Program-made: the position numbers and the translations under genes
Shown: piece by piece, positions 58,900 to 64,000 of the stretch
How the letters are laid out: each line of letters begins with the position of its first letter
Numbering within the stretch: position 1 is the stretch's first letter
From: Blastocladiella emersonii ATCC 22665
Taxonomy: Eukaryota; Blastocladiomycota; Blastocladiomycetes; Blastocladiales; Blastocladiaceae
Assembly (NCBI GenBank): GCA_025594325.1
Contig: JANHCV010000005.1
Location: 399,501-463,500 of the forward strand
DNA length: 64,000 nucleotides
Direction: 5' to 3'
Notes under the pieces: generated by a model
Seen by the model: only the letters and a program-made list of their open reading frames with translations
Told to the model about the DNA's origin: nothing
The model's database searches: none

Positions 58900-60469
58900 G
58901 ACCGGGTCACGGCAGCCTGGACCGGGTTTCCCGCCCTTTGAATCGTTCGCCGTAAGCCATGGACCGGGTTCAATGGACCAAGTCAATTGAAATTCGCTCG
59001 GGGTAAGCCATGGACCGGGTGGACCGGGTTGAGGGGGTCGATTGACCTTTAGGGATTTGAAAGGGGGGGAAGAGTGGCACTGGAGCGGTCCCTCCCCCCT
59101 TTTCACTACACTGTTACTTTAAAACAACCCGGTCAACCCGGTCAACCCGGTCCATGGCTTACCCCGAGCGAATTTCATGGACCGGGTTGTCTTTGAACCC
59201 GGTCCAGTGAGCTCCAACCCGGTCCAGTTCGGGGCGGCCATCGAGAGCCTTCAACGGCCAGTTTGCCGACCTTGGGTCGCCGACCAGTTGCAGCAGCGGC
59301 CGTGGAGCGAGCCGAGAACCATCGTGGACCCGACCAGGGCCCCTGCCCACTTTGAACCGTTCGCCGTAAGCCGTGGACCGGGTCGCCCGCCCTTTGAACC
59401 GTTCGCCGTAAGCCATGGACCGGGTCGCCCGCCCTTTGAACCGTTCGCCGTAAGCCATGGACCGGGTTCAATGGACCAAGTCAATTGAAATTCGCTCGGG
59501 GTAAGCCATGGACCGGGTGGACCGGGTTGAGGGGGTCGATTGACCTTTAGGGATTTGAAAGGGGGGGAAGAGTGGCACTGGAGCGGTCCCTCCCCCCCTT
59601 TTCACTACACTGTTACTTTAAAACAACCCGGTCAACCCGGTCAACCCGGTCCATGGCTTACCCCGAGCGAATTTCATGGACCGGGTTGTCTTTGAACCCG
59701 GTCCAGTGAGCTCCAACCCGGTCCAGTTCGGGGCGGCCATCGAGAGCCGTCAGGGGCTGGTCGCCGACCTGGGTCGCTGCTTGCGTTCTTGGACTGACCG
59801 CCGACCTCTCGTGGAATTATTCCGAGAGCCTTCAAGGGCCTATTGCCGCGACCAAGTCGCCGACCAAGTCGTGGGCCGGCTCGTGGAGTGACTCCGTGGT
59901 CGCCGACCTGGGTCGCTGCTTGCGTTCTTGGACTGACCGCCGACCTCTCGTGGAATTATTCTAAGAGCCTTCAAGGGCCTATTGCCGCGACCAAACAGAT
60001 CGACTTGCAGCTGTGCTCAGGGACCAGACCAGGGAACTCTGTCAGTGGGTAGCCGCAGCTGCGCTGCTCTTCGTCTCGCTGCGCTCGCCGGCCGCCGCCG
60101 ACCGCTCGGGGTAAGCAATGGTCAGCCCGAGCGGTTGGTCAGGGACGGGCTCAGGGATCTGCTCTCGGACTTGTCTCGCAGATCGACTCGCAGATCGACT
60201 CGCAGCCGTGTCCACGCGCCGTTCATCTGCACGTGACCCACGTGACCCCGCCCGCCGCCGCCCTTCTTCGGCCTTCGGCCTCCGCCCGCGTGTCGTGTTC
60301 CCTAAGGGAATCCGACATTTGAATCCGACATATTATTAACCACCCGGGGTAAGCAACGGGGTCTCACGTGGTTACCCCAAGTGACTGCTGCCAACCGCTT
60401 GGGGTAAGCAATTGGTCAGCCCGAGTGGCAGTGGGTCAGCCTATGTCGTATCCCTTAAGGGATAGGACA
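58900..60469. repeat. right terminal inverted repeat
   Basis: About 1570 bp, longer than the left TIR. It carries a direct duplication of a roughly 477-bp unit (58845-59321 and from 59322) and three tandem units of about 35 bp (GTAAGCCRTGGACCGGGTCG ...) at 59371-59465. It also includes an 80-bp segment (about 59240-59321) absent from the left TIR. The outer 1 kb is almost identical to the left end. Confidence 0.88.
60444..60469. other. terminal palindrome, right end
   Basis: Same 26-bp palindrome as the left terminus, with one base changed in the outermost half (GGATAGGACA instead of GGATACGACA). Confidence 0.7.
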
Positions 60470-60474
60470 GCAAG
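60470..60474. repeat. target-site duplication, right (GCAAG)
   Basis: GCAAG follows the terminal ...GGACA and copies the five bases left of the element. Confidence 0.85.
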
Positions 60475-60928
60475 GATTAAACAAGCAACACGACGCGAAC
60501 GATACATGCACCAAAAAAAAAACATCGCCGTCCTCGCGAGAGATCGGCCACTGATGCAGGGCACATAACCAGTCGCGTCGAAACGACAGCCGCGTCAACC
60601 TGGCCGCGTCCATCGCGAGTTTACTCGTGACGCCTTCCGCGCGACACAAGGACCTAGCCAAGGTATCGAGGGCTAAAGCCCTCTATTTTTCCCTAGGTGA
60701 CGTGCCCGGTAGGAGCGTGACGTGTCTCCCTGGCCCACGTGCGTCACCCACGTGTTTCACGCGTTTCACGGGATATAACCAACGCGTCCGAGTCTCCCAC
60801 CACCAAGCTCTCTCGCCTGCAGTCAATCGTGATAGTAACAAAAAAAAATCAAATATTGTGAATGAGAGGACAGCAACAACAAAAGAGGGAAACCGAGGAA
60901 GTGGAGAGAGGAACACGACGTCGTTCAG
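60475..60928. other. host flank right of the element
   Basis: No gene seen. Contains TCGAGGGCTAAAGCCCTC at 60666-60683 (core of the dispersed tail motif) followed by a T-run, and an A-run near 60840. Confidence 0.45.
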
Positions 60929-61496
60929 TTAACTGCGGCCGCCGCGGCGGCGGCGGCGCTTGGGGACCGCCTCAAACTCGTCCTCGTCGACGTCACCGCC
61001 CTCTTCGGCGGACATGGCGGCCGTGCGCTTGGGCGCGTCAGCGGGAACGGCCGTGGCCGACGCGACCTCGCGATCCGTCGTGCCCGCCTCCTTGATGATG
61101 GGCGCCGCGAGCGCGACTGTCGCACTTAAAGTCGACGGCGACGGCGACGCGGCTGACGAGCCGACCGGCGGCCCGGCGGGCTGTACGGCGGTCGAGAGCG
61201 TCGAGGTCGACGACGACGAGGCGACGGTCGCGTCGACCTGCGAACGGCGGGCTGCACGGCGGTCGAGGACGACACAACGACGCGTTGGTGATCTGCGGTG
61301 CAGCGGTCTGCACGGCCGTCGTCGAGGAGGACGACGAGGCGACGCCGTCGTTGAGCTCGCGCAGGATCCCCGCCATGCGCGTCGTGAACTTGGGGTCCGA
61401 GTCGCCCTCCTTGTCGGGCACGTCAAACACGAACCGCGGCTGGCGCACGGGCGAGGACAGCGTCAGCCCCGAGCGCCGCCATGCCCACGGTGACAA
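60929..61496 (-). CDS. hypothetical protein fragment, frame interrupted
   Basis: Two minus-strand pieces in different frames. The upstream one (61496 to about 61320) reads PRFVFDVPDKEGDSDPKFTT and on. The downstream one (to TAA at 60929-60931) is Ser/Thr/Ala-rich and ends with an acidic patch then KRRRRRGGRS, a plausible nuclear tail. An intron or frameshift around 61270-61320 would join them. A Ser-rich stretch appears in both parts, suggesting internal duplication. No family recognised. Confidence 0.3.
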
Positions 61497-61546
61497 CGAG
61501 GTGGTAGGGCAAGGAATCTGCAGCGAAGCGCAAGCGGTTCCTCGTC

Positions 61547-63719
61547 ATGAAGGCTGCGGACTCGCTCAACAACTTTGACCACGCGACTCGCGGCAAGGAG
61601 TGGACGGAGGCGGAGCAGCGCACCAAGCACACGCCCGCGTACGCGAGCCTCGCGCTGGTTTCGCTCAAGTTCAACCTGAACAAGGAGCAGCACCGCGCGT
61701 TCGTGCACTTCATCATGCCGCTCATCGCCTAGTTCATCGGCGGCGACAGCGGTATCGCCGAGGCCGCCGCGTCATCGGATCCAGGCGCGCTCGCGTCAGG
61801 CCGCGGCCGGCCAAACGCACCAGCTCTCGCCTCGCTTCCGCCCATGAGCAAGGATCGCTCGCCGATCATTCTCACCGGCTCGGGCGGCACGGGCAAGTCG
61901 CGCGTCATTGACGCGATCCGGTACTTTCTCGCGTCCTGGAACCGCGAAAAGTGCATGATGGTCGTGGCCATGACGGGCATTGCGGCCGCCAACATTGGCG
62001 TTACCACCATCCACGCCGCGTTCCAGCTCTCGCTCAAGGGGGAGACTCTCAGCCCCGACATCAAGCGCCTCCGCACCGACTCGGCTGTCGCCAGCGCGTG
62101 GCAAGGACGTCACGCCGTGACCATCGACGAGTTCTCCATGTGCGACGCAGCTGCTCGGACGGGTCGACGCGAGCCTTCGCGACCTGCGTCGGTGCGACGA
62201 GCCGTTTGGCGGCTGCATTGTCATGCTCGCCGGCGACCATTTGCAGCTTCGACCAGTGAACGGCACGGCGCTGTTCCAGCTACCCGAGGTGCTCGACAAT
62301 GCGCCAGACTCGTTCTTCGAGCGGCTGCTCGCGTACGACACCACGGGCGCGAAAAAAAAAAAAAAGCACTCGGGCCAGCTCGCGTACTGGCGTGCGCGAC
62401 GTGTCGTTCGACTCGTGCGCAGCAACCGGTTCGTCAACGGCCCATCACGGGGCAGGTGTCTCGACGCGTTCCGCCTCGACAAGGTCCCCGACGAGCTGCG
62501 CCGCCTGCTCGACTCGCGCACGACCGCTCGCCTGCGCCAGTCGAGCGACGACCAGGGCAACAACGAGCTCAAGAAGATCCGCCAGACGCGCGGGCTCACA
62601 GTCATTGCGCCCGACAACTACACGCGTCACACCTTCAACCTGCTGTACACGCGGCTCGCCGCTGCGGTCCCAGAACGCGTCGTGTTTCAGATCAAGGCCA
62701 GCATCACGCGCAAGAAGGAGCGAAACGGCGCAACCGTCCGCCTCCCGATTGGCGAAAGGGACCTGTTCCGTCTCGCCGAGGAGCCCCACTCGATCACTCG
62801 TTTGCCAACCATCCTCGAGGTCTTTGTCGGCATGGAAGTGCGCGTCAAGGTCAACCAGTGCGTCGAGAAGGGGTGCGCGAATGGCGCTATCGGCGTCGTG
62901 CACCACATCGACTGGTTTCCGGGCACGACGTTTACCGAGGCCGGCTCGCGCATGTACCGCCCATCGCGGGAGCCACATACTGTGTGGATCGACCTGCCCG
63001 ACGCGCCGCCTGGCCCTCGGTTTCCTGGCATGCCGGCCGATTGGCCAGACACGGTCATCCCGCTCGCCGTGCACTCGGACGACTTTCTCTACAAGGAGGG
63101 CGGTATGACGTCGCGCGAGCGAACCGAACTCAAGACACCCGAGTCCAGCGCACTGTGCGCCAAGATGGTCAAGAACGTCGATACTCACAAGCAGTACAAG
63201 GACCACGAAAAGGTCAAGATCAAGCAGTTCCCAATCGTGCCCGCCTTTGCGATGACGGTGCACGGGGTCCAAGGCGTGACCAAGAACGCCATCATCTTGA
63301 CGGATCCGTGCCCAGCTGGCTCGTCTGGATCCATCAACGGGTCGTCGCTGTACGTTGCGCTCTCGCGGCTCCGCGAGAGCGCGTTTCTGTGGGTTCTCCA
63401 TCCGATCCCGGACAGCGTGTACGACGCCATGGTCCCTGATCCGCAGGCCGTGGCCGAAGACTTGCGGCTCCAGGCGCTAGACGTGTTGACTGAGGGCGCG
63501 TTCGCTCACGGACAAACCGTTGCGCACAACCACCCCCGAGCCGCGGAGCTCTTTTGCCACGCGATGCAAGAGCACCGCCAGATCAAGAGCGACAAGGAGG
63601 CGAAGCAGAAGGCGCGCGACCCAGAGTACTCAAGGCGGTATCGCGAGCGTAAGCGCGAGCAGAAGCGCGCTCCAGAACTGCATGAGCAGCGGCGGAGCAA
63701 GAGGCTTCGCGAGATTTAG
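61547..63719 (+). pseudogene. PIF1-like DNA helicase, broken
   Basis: A PIF1/Helitron-type superfamily-1 helicase. Upstream piece: LNKEQHRAFVHFIMPLIA, then TAG at 61730-61732, but the frame stays open through PPMSKDRSPIILTGSGGTGKS (Walker A). DEFSM (motif II) follows. Near 62140 a one-base shift moves the reading to the next frame, where GGCIVMLAGDHLQLRPV (motif III), AFAMTVHGVQGV (motif V) and LYVALSRLRES (motif VI) are intact, ending at 63719 with a basic tail. A run of about 15 A at 62351-62365 encodes poly-Lys and is a second indel-prone site. No Rep nuclease domain is present. It may come from a Helitron relative or another transposon. It ends 215 bp before the dispersed 3' tail. Confidence 0.75.
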
Positions 63720-63730
63720 TGTAAGATTTC

Positions 63731-63886
63731 ATTTGTAGTGTAATAAAGTATGCTTAGCTGCTTTCAATTTTTTTGGTGTGTGATGGGAACAGAGATGCGA
63801 CTCCATTTCATTTGTAGTGTTATAAAGTACACTTATATGCTTTCAATTAATTTGGTGTGTGATGGGAACAGAGATGCGACTCCATA
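63731..63886. repeat. tandem duplication, about 78-bp unit
   Basis: Two copies of a unit starting CATTTGTAGTGTWATAAAGT and ending GAGATGCGACTCCAT, directly after the helicase pseudogene. The units carry AATAAAG/ATAAAG poly(A)-like signals, so the 3' UTR itself is duplicated. Confidence 0.8.
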
Positions 63887-63934
63887 ATGACGCGCGACTG
63901 TCAGCGGTACAAAACCTCCCGCGTGTGCCGTGCT

Positions 63935-64000
63935 CCAACGTGGCGGAGGGCTTTAGCCCTCGATAGAAGACCAGACGCGAAGCGTCTAGGTGGTTCAAGT
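63935..64000 (+). repeat. dispersed 3'-tail repeat, copy 3 (reaches window end)
   Basis: CCAACGTGGCGGAGGGCTTT, then AGCCCTCGAT, a short spacer and GACGCGAAGCGTC, then TAGGTGGTTCAAGT at the window edge. This is the reverse complement of the copies at 266 and 12495, and here it lies downstream of the helicase pseudogene on the plus strand. Confidence 0.65.

Larger units (their letters stand above)
44626..60469. mobile_element. integrated polinton-like virus, 15.8 kb
   Basis: Bounded by TG...CA termini, a 5-bp target duplication and inverted repeats longer than 1 kb. Inside are the hallmark genes of small double-jelly-roll viruses: TV-Pol/SF3 helicase, rve integrase, packaging ATPase, double-jelly-roll capsid protein and penton-like protein, with a tyrosine-recombinase-like gene and a fibre. 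All frames are open. GC content is visibly lower than in the flanking host genes, and no introns are evident. The gene set matches polinton-like viruses or virophages, not classical Polintons, because protein-primed PolB and the adenain-like protease are missing. Confidence 0.93.

Overview
The window reads as nuclear DNA of a GC-rich fungus. The host genes are split by short introns, most of them beginning GTACG and ending (T)GTAG with a CTGAC branch-point-like motif. They include a Zn2Cys6 transcription factor with a fungal-type regulatory region, a lipin, an INO80 Ies2 subunit, a V-ATPase subunit and a spliceosomal U2A' protein. An early-diverging, zoosporic-type fungus is my best guess, because polinton-like viral elements and this intron style fit, but the sequence alone does not fix the species.

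Layout. Bases 1-18.5 kb are gene-poor and repeat-rich. They hold 3' remnants of non-LTR retrotransposons, a solo gag/ORF1-like gene (9547-7514, minus) with an in-frame stop followed by 432 further open codons, a tRNA-Ser with the unusual anticodon ACT (9653-9734), and decayed intergenic DNA. From 18.6 to 44.2 kb lies a dense block of nine host genes: a bacterial-looking nucleotide pyrophosphatase/phosphodiesterase, Ies2, lipin, a Zn2Cys6 factor, an SR splicing protein, U2A', V-ATPase subunit H, a P4-ATPase flippase and an orphan single-pass membrane protein. Exon structures were worked out by hand for most of them.

From 44626 to 60469 sits a complete-looking 15.8-kb integrated polinton-like virus (PLV). 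It has ends TG...CA, a 5-bp target duplication (GCAAG), terminal inverted repeats over 1 kb long, and terminal 26-bp palindromes. It encodes a family-A-like polymerase (TV-Pol type) fused to an SF3 helicase, a tyrosine-recombinase-like protein, a DDE (rve) integrase, a fibre-like repeat protein, an FtsK/HerA-type packaging ATPase, a double-jelly-roll major capsid protein, a penton-like minor capsid protein, an orphan 571-aa protein and several small proteins. Protein-primed PolB and a maturation protease are not seen. Most genes share a start-proximal signal (T-run, GTTG, then TAAA or TTTAA just before ATG), and a G-rich GGTCAGG minisatellite separates the two divergent replication/recombination genes.

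From 60.5 to 64 kb is a broken PIF1-like helicase gene (one in-frame stop, one frameshift), followed by a tandem duplication and by the same 3' tail that ends the retrotransposon remnants at the start of the window.

Together the PLV genes make a self-sufficient set for integration, replication, packaging and an icosahedral capsid. The open frames, target duplication and near-identical inverted repeats suggest a recent insertion. The co-occurrence of a tyrosine recombinase and a DDE integrase in one small element is the most unusual feature.
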